Shown here: positions 1 to 6,902 of the stretch, one piece after another
Position numbering within the stretch: position 1 is the first letter of the stretch
Layout of the letters: the number at the start of each line of letters is the position of its first letter
Origin: Thermoplasmata archaeon
GTDB taxonomy: Archaea; Thermoplasmatota; Thermoplasmata; Thermoplasmatales; Thermoplasmataceae
NCBI GenBank assembly: GCA_021835185.1
Contig: JAKBQO010000001.1
Location: 1-39,156, forward strand
Reading direction: 5' to 3'
DNA length: 39,156 nucleotides
Notes under the pieces: generated by a model
Databases searched by the model: none
Told to the model about the DNA's origin: nothing
What the model saw: the letters and a program-made list of their open reading frames with translations, nothing else
Position numbers and translations under genes: made by a program

Positions 1-159
1 TATTATGCCAGCCGGCATATGGCAAAAGCAGTATCACCACACCTATAATAAAAGATCATATGCATCTGTAAAAAATCCAAGCCCTGAAATAAATAATACT
101 TTATAATGAAATTTCGATGTTTTTGCTTCGTCCATCGACCTGTCTATGGCTGAACTCAT
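1..159 (-). pseudogene. 5' end of a PHS-type MFS (phosphate:H+ symporter-like) gene, frameshifted and cut by the window edge
   Basis: Read on the minus strand from ATG 159-157, the frame encodes a short polar N-terminus, then KFHYKV and the family signature GLGFFTDAYDL. This closely resembles the start of the MFS at 15168-16583 (GMGFFTDAYDLFIIG). The frame then stops at TAG 45-43. Adding one T to the T4 run (plus-strand A4 at 50-53) restores DLFIIGVVILLLPYAGWH up to the edge. So either a one-base deletion has inactivated the gene, or the base is a sequencing error. The rest lies outside the window. If intact it would be a 12-helix importer; phosphate is a guess from the signature. Confidence 0.75.
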
Positions 160-186
160 TGAATCACTTGTCTAATTAGTCACCTA

Positions 187-198
187 AATATTATAAAT
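187..198 (-). promoter_or_regulatory. TATA-like box for the leftmost MFS gene
   Basis: On the minus strand this reads as a TTTATAATATTT-type box about 30-35 nt upstream of the ATG at 159. The surrounding gap (160-343) also serves the divergent gene at 344 and carries repeated ATTATAAAT (190-198, 277-285) and TATATAGTAA (223-232, 260-269) words. Confidence 0.4.
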
Positions 199-222
199 AT
201 TACCTATATACAATATATAGAG

Positions 223-269
223 TATATAGTAAATTGCACTATATTTTACATAAAATTAATATATAGTAA
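223..269 (+). repeat. Two direct copies of TATATAGTAA in a divergent promoter region
   Basis: TATATAGTAA occurs at 223-232 and 260-269, with a partial copy TATATAGAG at 214-222. The same 10-mer is found at 16634-16643, upstream of the other PHS-type MFS gene. The pair could be an operator; the region is AT-rich, so chance similarity is possible. Confidence 0.35.
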
Positions 270-343
270 TGGCAATATTATAAATTGAATAACCTTATAA
301 GTTGCGGTACAATAAGGTATGTTTACTTTAAAGAGGAATTGAT

Positions 344-769
344 ATGGCAACAAGTAGCATGGAAATAGCAAAATTAAGAAGCAGGGCATATGTGAAAATA
401 GACGAACTTTCAAAAGCAATTAGCAATGGGCTAAGTTTGCAAAACCGGAAGATGGGTATTGAAGAATCGCAATCATCTGCAGAGCATATTATTAACTTCT
501 TCGGTTATAGCACAAGGGTAATTGATAATATGCTGGAACCGGAAGACCGGGATGTTTTCTATACAATGGAAGATCTTGGAATCCTGGAAACGGAAAGGGA
601 AGAAACAACACTTTTCGATGGAAGGGAATGGCGTATCCATTACTGGCTCCTTAACGTCTTGCGTGTCCTGGAGCTTGCTGAAATGAATATAAGCAACAAA
701 GTGGAACACGACAGCAGGTTTGATATCTACAGTGAGATACCTGACGAATACTGGAAGCCAGGCGAATAA
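344..769 (+). CDS. Small conserved Thermoplasmata protein (DUF6015-like), upstream partner of ABCE1
   Basis: A 141-residue soluble acidic protein with no signal peptide or membrane helix. The family resemblance (DUF6015-type) is from memory; no biochemical function is recognised. The C-terminal half is predicted mixed helix/strand and could be winged-helix-like: a helix around 48-62, then a segment rich in Trp and Leu (97-112). The ATG at 344 follows a good Shine-Dalgarno GAGG at 333-336 with 7-nt spacing, and a CTTATAAG box lies at 292-299, so this transcript probably has a short leader. It ends 17 nt before the ABCE1 start, so the two are almost certainly co-transcribed. A ribosome-linked role is only inferred from that. 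Confidence 0.75.
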   Translation: MATSSMEIAKLRSRAYVKIDELSKAISNGLSLQNRKMGIEESQSSAEHIINFFGYSTRVIDNMLEPEDRDVFYTMEDLGILETEREETTLFDGREWRIHYWLLNVLRVLELAEMNISNKVEHDSRFDIYSEIPDEYWKPGE

Positions 770-786
770 GGCCGGGATGATTACCA

Positions 787-2559
787 ATGCATATTGCGAT
801 TTTAGACAGGGAAAGGTGCCACCCGAAAAAGTGCAACCATGAATGCAGATATTACTGCCCTCCTGTTAGAAGTGGTGCTAAAACTATAGAGTTTCCAGGG
901 CAATCCGATGATTTTCCGGTAATTACTGAATCACTCTGCATAGGCTGTGGTATTTGTGTGAACCGGTGCCCATTTGGTGCAATTAAAATTGTAAGTGTCC
1001 CGGACGAATTAAACAAGGATATAGTACATCAATATGGAATAGATTCATTCCGGCTATACTCACTTCCAGAACTCGGAACAGGCAGGGTTAATGCTATACT
1101 CGGGCAGAACGCCCTTGGAAAGACAACAACAATGAATATACTTTCAGGTGTCCTTATACCAAATTTTGGAAATATAAGCAAAAAGAACGATAAGGATTAC
1201 GTTATAGAAAGATTTTCGAAAAGCATCATGGGGCAGTATTTCAGGGACCTCTATAATGGGACAAAAAAAGCTGTCCTGAAAAATCAATATGTAGACCTCA
1301 TACCGCGCGTTGCCAGCGGCACAGTAAGGGACATAATGAAGGACAATGACCATGGCAATATGGATATTATAGTAGATGACCTTTCAATGAAAACATTCCT
1401 TGGAAGGGATGTAAAAGAGCTCTCCGGCGGTGAACTACAGAAGCTTGCTATCGGAATTACGCTTATGAAAGATGCTGACATATATCTCTTTGATGAAGCC
1501 TCATCATATCTTGATATTAATGAAAGAATAAGGGTTTCAGATATAATAAGAAAGCTTTCACAATCAAAAATTGTCATGGTAGTTGAACATGACCTTGCCA
1601 TACTGGACAAGATGGCCGACCAGGTAAACCTTGTATACGGAAGCCCGGGTGCATACGGTGTAATAACAAAGGAAAAGAGCACAAATAAGGCTATAAACGC
1701 ATTTCTATCAGGATATCTCCGTGAGGAAAATGTAAGGGTCAGACCGACATCCATAGATTTTACAGTAAAATCAAGCAAAAGGACTTCAGTAACAACAAAG
1801 GTTACATCATGGACTGCAATGGAAAAAAGTTACGGCAGCTTTAATTTAAATATCGGAGAGGGTTACATTAACAGGGAAGAAATCATAGGTGTCCTCGGGC
1901 AGAATGCACTTGGAAAAACTACCTTTGTTAAGATACTTTCAGGCGTTATTAAACCGGATTCCGGGTCAGTTGAAAACGAACTCAAAATAGCATATAAGCC
2001 ACAGTACATATCTACAGATTACGAAGGAACTGTATATGAACTACTGTCGAATGCATTGAAGGAAAAAATGGAGGACGTATTCATAAAAAATGAAATCCTT
2101 TCGCCCATGAACGTTTCTGAGTTATATGATAACTATATAGGAGACCTCTCCGGCGGTGAACTCCAGAGGACATCAATAGCATTGACCCTTGCCACCGATG
2201 CAGACCTCTATCTAATTGATGAGCCCTCTGCACACCTGGATTCCTCATACAGGATGAATGTGGCAAGGATAATCAGGCGTGTAATAGAAAACAATAAGAA
2301 AAGCGCAATAGTGGTTGACCATGATATTTACCTCATAGACCTTATTTCCGATGCACTTATAGTTTTTAAGGGGGAGCAGGGTGTAAATGGCAACTCCAGA
2401 GGGCCAATGGAAATGAGGGACGGTATGAACATGTTCCTGAAAGACCTGGGAATAACATTCAGGCGTGATGAAACAACGAGGCGCCCGAGAATCAACAAAT
2501 TAAACAGTGCACTGGATCGGCAACAGAAAGCCAGCGGGGAATATTACTATATGAAATAA
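787..2559 (+). CDS. abce1: ABCE1/RLI ribosome-recycling ATPase
   Basis: A 590-residue twin ABC ATPase that, by family knowledge, splits post-termination ribosomes together with aRF1/Pelota. The N-terminal domain has two ferredoxin-like cysteine sets: CNHECRYYCP near residues 18-27 and CIGCGICVNRCP near 50-61. NBD1 has Walker A GQNALGKTT at 106-114, signature LSGGELQKLAI and Walker B DIYLFDE. NBD2 has Walker A GQNALGKTT at 371-379, LSGGELQRTSI and Walker B DLYLIDE, followed by the second hinge segment. Length and domain order are standard. Oddly, the fourth Walker A position (normally Gly in GxxGxGK) is Ala (109, 374) in both halves. ABCE1 is normally an essential single-copy gene. Confidence 0.97.
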   Translation: MHIAILDRERCHPKKCNHECRYYCPPVRSGAKTIEFPGQSDDFPVITESLCIGCGICVNRCPFGAIKIVSVPDELNKDIVHQYGIDSFRLYSLPELGTGRVNAILGQNALGKTTTMNILSGVLIPNFGNISKKNDKDYVIERFSKSIMGQYFRDLYNGTKKAVLKNQYVDLIPRVASGTVRDIMKDNDHGNMDIIVDDLSMKTFLGRDVKELSGGELQKLAIGITLMKDADIYLFDEASSYLDINERIRVSDIIRKLSQSKIVMVVEHDLAILDKMADQVNLVYGSPGAYGVITKEKSTNKAINAFLSGYLREENVRVRPTSIDFTVKSSKRTSVTTKVTSWTAMEKSYGSFNLNIGEGYINREEIIGVLGQNALGKTTFVKILSGVIKPDSGSVENELKIAYKPQYISTDYEGTVYELLSNALKEKMEDVFIKNEILSPMNVSELYDNYIGDLSGGELQRTSIALTLATDADLYLIDEPSAHLDSSYRMNVARIIRRVIENNKKSAIVVDHDIYLIDLISDALIVFKGEQGVNGNSRGPMEMRDGMNMFLKDLGITFRRDETTRRPRINKLNSALDRQQKASGEYYYMK

Positions 2560-2860
2560 TCTTTATACAGGGAAATTATGATAAATAACCGGTTATGGAG
2601 CAAAGCCATGTCTAAATTTATTCAATGAATCTATTGAAATCAATGAGTATGGTGTTATGGCTTCAGCTGTAACGCGCAGGATATTGTACCAGTGCATTAT
2701 ACGACCATAACAGGAGAATCATCCTGGAAAAGTGATTGTGTTGAATTCGTCTGGCAAAGATAAAATAAAATGGAAAATTTTCATTCAGAATTGAGTCCGG
2801 GCAATTTTATGGGAACGAATTATTACCAAATATTTTTATATATCTGTATTATATATTAAT
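2560..2860. other. Intergenic region without a convincing gene
   Basis: The 301 nt after ABCE1 hold a perfect 12-bp palindrome ATAACCGGTTAT (2585-2596). They also hold a stretch of higher GC (about 2660-2760) with short open frames in two registers and no start codon, possibly a decayed gene fragment. The last 30 nt form the promoter of the next gene. Nothing here matches a known family by eye. Confidence 0.5.
2831..2842 (+). promoter_or_regulatory. TATA box for the membrane protein gene at 2861
   Basis: TATTTTTATATA is centred about 25 nt upstream of the ATG, the spacing expected for a leaderless archaeal transcript. Confidence 0.55.
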
Positions 2861-3418
2861 ATGGATGTAAATCAAGCCATAGAAATGGCGAAAAATGAAA
2901 TACAGAGACAGTTTAATGTTACCGATGTTATTATAAAATCATCAAATTTGAGAAATGGAGTCTGGCATGTTAATACTTCTATTATTTTAAATAATGAACA
3001 AAAATATTACACTGTTAATTTAAATAATGAGACGACTACTATAGAGGACATACATGAAAGCAAAATTCAGGCTGGAAACGCAGGAAGTGCGCCAACACTT
3101 ATAACCATAGCTTTTGCATTTTCAATCATTGCTGTTATAATTTATGTCATAGCTATAATTTTATACAGTGCATTGGCTATAACTGCCCTCTTTGTTATTA
3201 TACCATTAGTTGTTTTCATTGTATTCCTTTTGATAGACGTATATATAATGGTTAGAATAAATAAAATCAGGAAATACATCGATAGTGGAGATTACGAACA
3301 GGCACTTAATGAAGATAGCGTTCTTTTTGGAATAATGGCATTAATATTTGGCGGGATACTAACCGGAATTTTATTGCTGGTAGCACGTGATGGCTTAAAT
3401 AACGCAGCCAATAATTAG
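2861..3418 (+). CDS. Membrane protein with PepSY-like N-terminal domain
   Basis: A 185-residue protein in two parts. Residues 1-68 are soluble and resemble a PepSY/YpeB-type module: an amphipathic N-terminal helix, then strands around NGVWHVN and KYYTVNLNN, ending in a TTTIEDIHE turn. Residues about 78-134 form two very hydrophobic helices, and a third spans about 154-175. A charged helix (RINKIRKYIDSGDYEQALNE) sits between helices 2 and 3. The family is not recognised with certainty. The gene stands alone between ABCE1 and an efflux operon, with its own TATA box and a T-rich stop region downstream. It could be a small stress or envelope-sensing protein; that is inference. Confidence 0.7.
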   Translation: MDVNQAIEMAKNEIQRQFNVTDVIIKSSNLRNGVWHVNTSIILNNEQKYYTVNLNNETTTIEDIHESKIQAGNAGSAPTLITIAFAFSIIAVIIYVIAIILYSALAITALFVIIPLVVFIVFLLIDVYIMVRINKIRKYIDSGDYEQALNEDSVLFGIMALIFGGILTGILLLVARDGLNNAANN

Positions 3419-3423
3419 ATAAT

Positions 3424-3445
3424 ATGTTTTTTATTATTTTTACTT
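3424..3445 (+). terminator. T-rich archaeal terminator
   Basis: GTTTTTTATTATTTTTACTTT-like run begins within about 10 nt of the stop codon of the 2861 gene. Oligo-T without a stable hairpin is the usual archaeal termination signal. Confidence 0.5.
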
Positions 3446-3621
3446 TATACATATTTAGAAGTAACAGATAAAAAACACACCATATGTGTCTTCTTGATTA
3501 AATGTGATTTATAATAGGAATATGAATAATATCTGATGCCTGTTTGCTATTTTATAGAATATAAAAATATATTATTAATTTAATAAGCAAACATTTATTG
3601 GTAAATAATTTCGTAAAATAA

Positions 3622-3632
3622 CATTTAAATAA
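3622..3632 (+). promoter_or_regulatory. TATA box of the efflux operon
   Basis: CATTTAAATAA is centred about 26 nt upstream of the ATG at 3652, suggesting a leaderless message for the MFS/MarR pair. An MarR-type operator would be expected to overlap it, but no clear palindrome was found. Confidence 0.5.
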
Positions 3633-3651
3633 TTAAAAATAATTCACTGTC

Positions 3652-5382
3652 ATGGTAGAAGAAAAATGGGTAGCGTTATCAAACACCACAATAGGCGTGC
3701 TGATGGCTACAATTAACATGAGCATTCTAATCATAGCATTGCCTGCAATTTTTAGCGGCATTCATCTTGATCCTTTAAAATCAAATTCATTTGTCTATTT
3801 ACTATGGATACTTATGGGTTATATGATAGTAACGGCCGTATTGCTTGTTACTATAGGGCGATTATCAGATATATTCGGCAGGGTAAAATTATTCAATTTA
3901 GGATTTCTTATATTTACTATAGGTTCTATACTGCTTTATTTAACTCCTGGAAAGGGAGATACAGGAGCACTGGAACTGATATTCTTTAGAATTGTCCAGG
4001 CTGTTGGAGGTTCCTTCATATTCGCAAACAGTTACGCTATAATAACAGATAATTTCAAGAAAGAGGAACGTGGCTTTGCACTGGGAATAAACGCCATAGC
4101 GGCTACTGCCGGGATGAGCATAGGCATAGTTGTAGGTGGAATACTTGCTACAATTAACTGGAGATACATATTCTTAGTGAGCGTCCCTGTTGGCATTCTG
4201 GGAACAGTATGGTCATACCTGAAATTGAAGGAAACCTCACCAAAAATCAAGCAGAAGCTTGATATTCCCGGAAATATTACATTTGCCGGAGGGCTAATTA
4301 TACTGCTGGTCGGTGTCACCTATGGTATTGCACCTTATAAATCAAGCCCTATGGGATGGGGAAATCCATGGGTAATTGCTGCATTGATAATAGGCGCCGT
4401 ATTGCTGGTACTTTTCCCCTTCGTGGAGAGAAAGGTAAAGCAGCCAATGTTCAATCTGAGCCTTTTCAAGATTAGGGGATTTGCTACAGGAAGTTTCGCC
4501 GGAATGATATCAAGCATGGGAATGATGGGCTTTATGTTTATGATAATTATTCTCTTCCAGGGCATATGGCTTCCAATACACGGCTATCACTATGCATCAG
4601 TGCCATTCTGGGCAGGAATATACATGCTTCCAATGACCATTGCAATGGGTATCTTCGGGCCCATAGCAGGAAGATTTTCTGACAGACACGGCCAGAGATG
4701 GCTTGCATCTTTTGGTTTAATAGTTTCCGGAATAGCTCTTCTGTTGCTTGTTCTTCTTCCTGCCGATTTCATATACATATTCATGGGCATACTCCTGTTT
4801 GTTTTCGGAGCTGGAATGGGCATGTTCACGGCACCAAATACAGCCGCAGTCATGTCATCTGTTTCTCCTGATGTCAGGGGTTCGGCATCAGGAATGCTAA
4901 CAACCCTCAGAAATGTAGGCACAACTGCCAGTATGGGAATATTCTTTACAATACTGATACTCGGTTTAACAACTTCACTGCCACACACACTTTCATCTGC
5001 TGTGATATCTGCCGGTGGCGGGAGTACACTGGCTGGAGAAATGTCAAAACTCCCACCGACAGAGGCAATATTCGCTGCTCTTCTTGGAATAAATCCAGGT
5101 ACAGTTATTCTGGGGCTTTTGCCAGCGCATGTTGTGTCCTCTATACCAACCAGTGCACAGCATATTATAGAGGCAAGGACATGGTTCCCCACAATCTTTG
5201 CTCCGGCATTCATCAAGTCGCTCCATATTGTGTTCTACGTTGGAGCTGCAATAGTATTCGCAGGTGCCATAATATCCATACTACGTGAGCCCTTGAGCAA
5301 ATCAAAGAAAACGAAAGCCGATAAGAAATCAGCAAAAGATCAGTCTGAATTGCCAGACAAGGCAGTGAAAATGAAGAGATGA
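3652..5382 (+). CDS. DHA2-family MFS multidrug efflux transporter (EmrB/QacA-like)
   Basis: A 576-residue protein with about 14 hydrophobic helices, the length and topology of the DHA2 (14-TMS) drug:H+ antiporters. The loop 2-3 MFS motif appears as [11 protein letters not shown] near residue 63 and again in the second half as [29 protein letters not shown] fits the helix-5 antiporter motif C region. The C-terminus is a lysine-rich cytoplasmic tail. By family it would export toxic organics or metabolites across the cytoplasmic membrane using the proton gradient, which is very large in an acidophile. It is followed after 4 nt by a MarR regulator, a classic self-controlled efflux arrangement. 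The substrate is unknown. Confidence 0.9.
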   Translation: MVEEKWVALSNTTIGVLMATINMSILIIALPAIFSGIHLDPLKSNSFVYLLWILMGYMIVTAVLLVTIGRLSDIFGRVKLFNLGFLIFTIGSILLYLTPGKGDTGALELIFFRIVQAVGGSFIFANSYAIITDNFKKEERGFALGINAIAATAGMSIGIVVGGILATINWRYIFLVSVPVGILGTVWSYLKLKETSPKIKQKLDIPGNITFAGGLIILLVGVTYGIAPYKSSPMGWGNPWVIAALIIGAVLLVLFPFVERKVKQPMFNLSLFKIRGFATGSFAGMISSMGMMGFMFMIIILFQGIWLPIHGYHYASVPFWAGIYMLPMTIAMGIFGPIAGRFSDRHGQRWLASFGLIVSGIALLLLVLLPADFIYIFMGILLFVFGAGMGMFTAPNTAAVMSSVSPDVRGSASGMLTTLRNVGTTASMGIFFTILILGLTTSLPHTLSSAVISAGGGSTLAGEMSKLPPTEAIFAALLGINPGTVILGLLPAHVVSSIPTSAQHIIEARTWFPTIFAPAFIKSLHIVFYVGAAIVFAGAIISILREPLSKSKKTKADKKSAKDQSELPDKAVKMKR

Positions 5383-5386
5383 ATTC

Positions 5387-5812
5387 ATGGATAATGCATT
5401 GAATATATGGTCTCTGTTTGACAGCATACTGGGAGAATACGCAGTAAGGATAAAATCCCATCTTTCATCTCTATCCCTCAGCATGGTAGATTATAAAATA
5501 CTTCATCTTGTCCATTCTGAACCAAAAAATATGAAATATCTGGCCGATACCCTATCACTTGCAAAGGGGTGGGTCACAGATATAACGGATGGCCTGGAAG
5601 AAAGGAACCTTGTAAAGAGGGTACATAGCAGCCAGGACAGGCGTGTAATAAACATAGAGATAACAGATGAAGGGCTGAAAATTTATAATAAGGTAGGGGA
5701 AATGATTAAAACGATTATCGGTGATTCCATTTCCTCCCTGCCAGAGGATGATGTAGAAAAATTATCTACCATACTGGAAAAAATAAGCCAGAATATGCAG
5801 TATCATTCATAA
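5387..5812 (+). CDS. MarR-family transcriptional regulator
   Basis: A 141-residue winged-helix protein. Helix-turn-helix around residues 45-70 (NMKYLADTLSLAKGWVTDIT) and the wing containing SSQDRRVINIEIT, with the conserved D-R-R turn, are typical of MarR. N- and C-terminal helices would form the dimer interface. It starts 4 nt after the stop of the efflux gene, so the two are one operon. By analogy it represses the operon until a phenolic or drug-like ligand binds. No redox cysteine is present. Its last 10 nt overlap the 3' end of the convergent dehydrogenase. Confidence 0.92.
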   Translation: MDNALNIWSLFDSILGEYAVRIKSHLSSLSLSMVDYKILHLVHSEPKNMKYLADTLSLAKGWVTDITDGLEERNLVKRVHSSQDRRVINIEITDEGLKIYNKVGEMIKTIIGDSISSLPEDDVEKLSTILEKISQNMQYHS

Positions 5813-6804
5813 TATATCAAAGGTTTTATAAAATTTTTCTGTCCAGATTGGAAGAGGTTTCCAATATCGTTAATTTTTATTACAGGGTCTTCCATCCCTG
5901 AATAATCTATAAGCCCGGAGCTTATCATATTAATTGCTTTCCTCATTGTATACGGATTTACGAAATCTCCGAAGATTGATATCTCCTTGCTATATATTTT
6001 ATTTGACTCAATTTCAATTTTTTCACCGGGTGGATACACAGAAAATGCGAAGATCTTTCCGGAAGGCGAAGCCATATCAATTGTTTTAGAAAGTATGCTA
6101 TTGGACCCTGTAGCTTCAACAACAACGTTTGCCTTTCCTATAATATCGCTTTCCATTAAATCATCTATGCACGTGTATATTTTATCAGAACCATATTTTT
6201 TAGCCAGCAAGTTTCTGGTAGGATTAGTGTCCATGGTGTATACAGGATAATATCCCATGCCCTTCAATATCTGTAAAAATGCAAGGCCAATAAAACCAGT
6301 GCCTGAAATTATAGCTGACCCGCCAAGGGGGACATGTGTATTATCAAAAGCGTGTATTATGCATGCTACAGGTTCAACAATTGCTGCGGCTTCAAAACTC
6401 ATAGTATCAGGAATTTTATAAACTACCTTTTCCGGAACAGTGACATACTCGCCATATCCTCCTGGATAGTTTATGCCAACAGTTTTTATATTTTCACAGA
6501 AATTTTCCTTCCCTCCTTTGCAGTATTCACATTGCCCGCATGTTATATTTGGATCAACAACTACCCTGTCTCCAGGCATAAATGATTTTACACCTTTACC
6601 TATTGAGGTAATAACCCCGCTTAACTCATGCCCGGGAATCACCGGATATTTGACAGCAAGGTGTTTTCCATTGTATGCATGAAAATCTGTACCACATATG
6701 CCACATGCCCTGGTCTTTATCTGAACTTCGCCAGTATCAGGCTTCCTGGCTTCTGTATTGATTAATTCAAGCACCCCTGGCTCTTTTAAAACATAAGCTT
6801 TCAT
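5803..6804 (-). CDS. Zinc-dependent medium-chain alcohol/polyol dehydrogenase
   Basis: A 333-residue MDR-superfamily NAD(P)-dependent dehydrogenase. The catalytic zinc site is seen in CGICGTD (Cys37) and GHE (59-60). The structural zinc lobe has Cys89, Cys92, Cys95 and Cys103 in CGQCEYC...FC. The Rossmann motif GTGFIGLAF begins the cofactor domain. The set GGYGEYVTVP resembles threonine, sorbitol and glucose dehydrogenases, but the substrate cannot be read from sequence. I chose ATG 6804 rather than the upstream in-frame ATG at 6861. MKAYVL is the usual family start, and a TATA box at 6823-6834 leaves a leaderless start there. The gene is monocistronic, diverging from tgtA. Confidence 0.9.
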   Translation of the reverse strand: MKAYVLKEPGVLELINTEARKPDTGEVQIKTRACGICGTDFHAYNGKHLAVKYPVIPGHELSGVITSIGKGVKSFMPGDRVVVDPNITCGQCEYCKGGKENFCENIKTVGINYPGGYGEYVTVPEKVVYKIPDTMSFEAAAIVEPVACIIHAFDNTHVPLGGSAIISGTGFIGLAFLQILKGMGYYPVYTMDTNPTRNLLAKKYGSDKIYTCIDDLMESDIIGKANVVVEATGSNSILSKTIDMASPSGKIFAFSVYPPGEKIEIESNKIYSKEISIFGDFVNPYTMRKAINMISSGLIDYSGMEDPVIKINDIGNLFQSGQKNFIKPLIYYE

Positions 6805-6822
6805 TATTTTTAATGGTTTAAT

Positions 6823-6834
6823 ATTTATTATAAT
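6823..6834 (-). promoter_or_regulatory. TATA box of the dehydrogenase gene
   Basis: On the minus strand ATTATAATAAAT is centred about 25 nt upstream of the ATG at 6804. It also argues against the longer reading from 6861, whose start would lie upstream of the promoter. Confidence 0.55.
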
Positions 6835-6874
6835 TTTTCCCGTGATTATAGTACCACGCAAATATCGACCAATA

Positions 6875-6883
6875 GTTAAATAT
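6875..6883 (+). promoter_or_regulatory. TATA box of tgtA
   Basis: GTTAAATAT lies about 24 nt upstream of ATG 6903, consistent with a leaderless transcript. Confidence 0.4.
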
Positions 6884-6902
6884 CATGTAAAAATTAGCCA
6901 TA

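Noticed and set aside
180..290. AT-rich repeated words that could suggest a CRISPR or origin element
   Set aside because: Repeats are 9-10 nt, unevenly spaced and without constant spacers. No replication-origin gene such as cdc6/orc1 is nearby.
4590..5216. A 208-codon minus-strand frame opposite the DHA2 transporter
   Set aside because: It is antisense to a clear 14-helix MFS gene, has no recognisable motif and no promoter.
6805..6861. A longer N-terminus for the dehydrogenase from the ATG at 6861
   Set aside because: The extra 19 residues are absent from the family, and the TATA box at 6823-6834 would lie within them.
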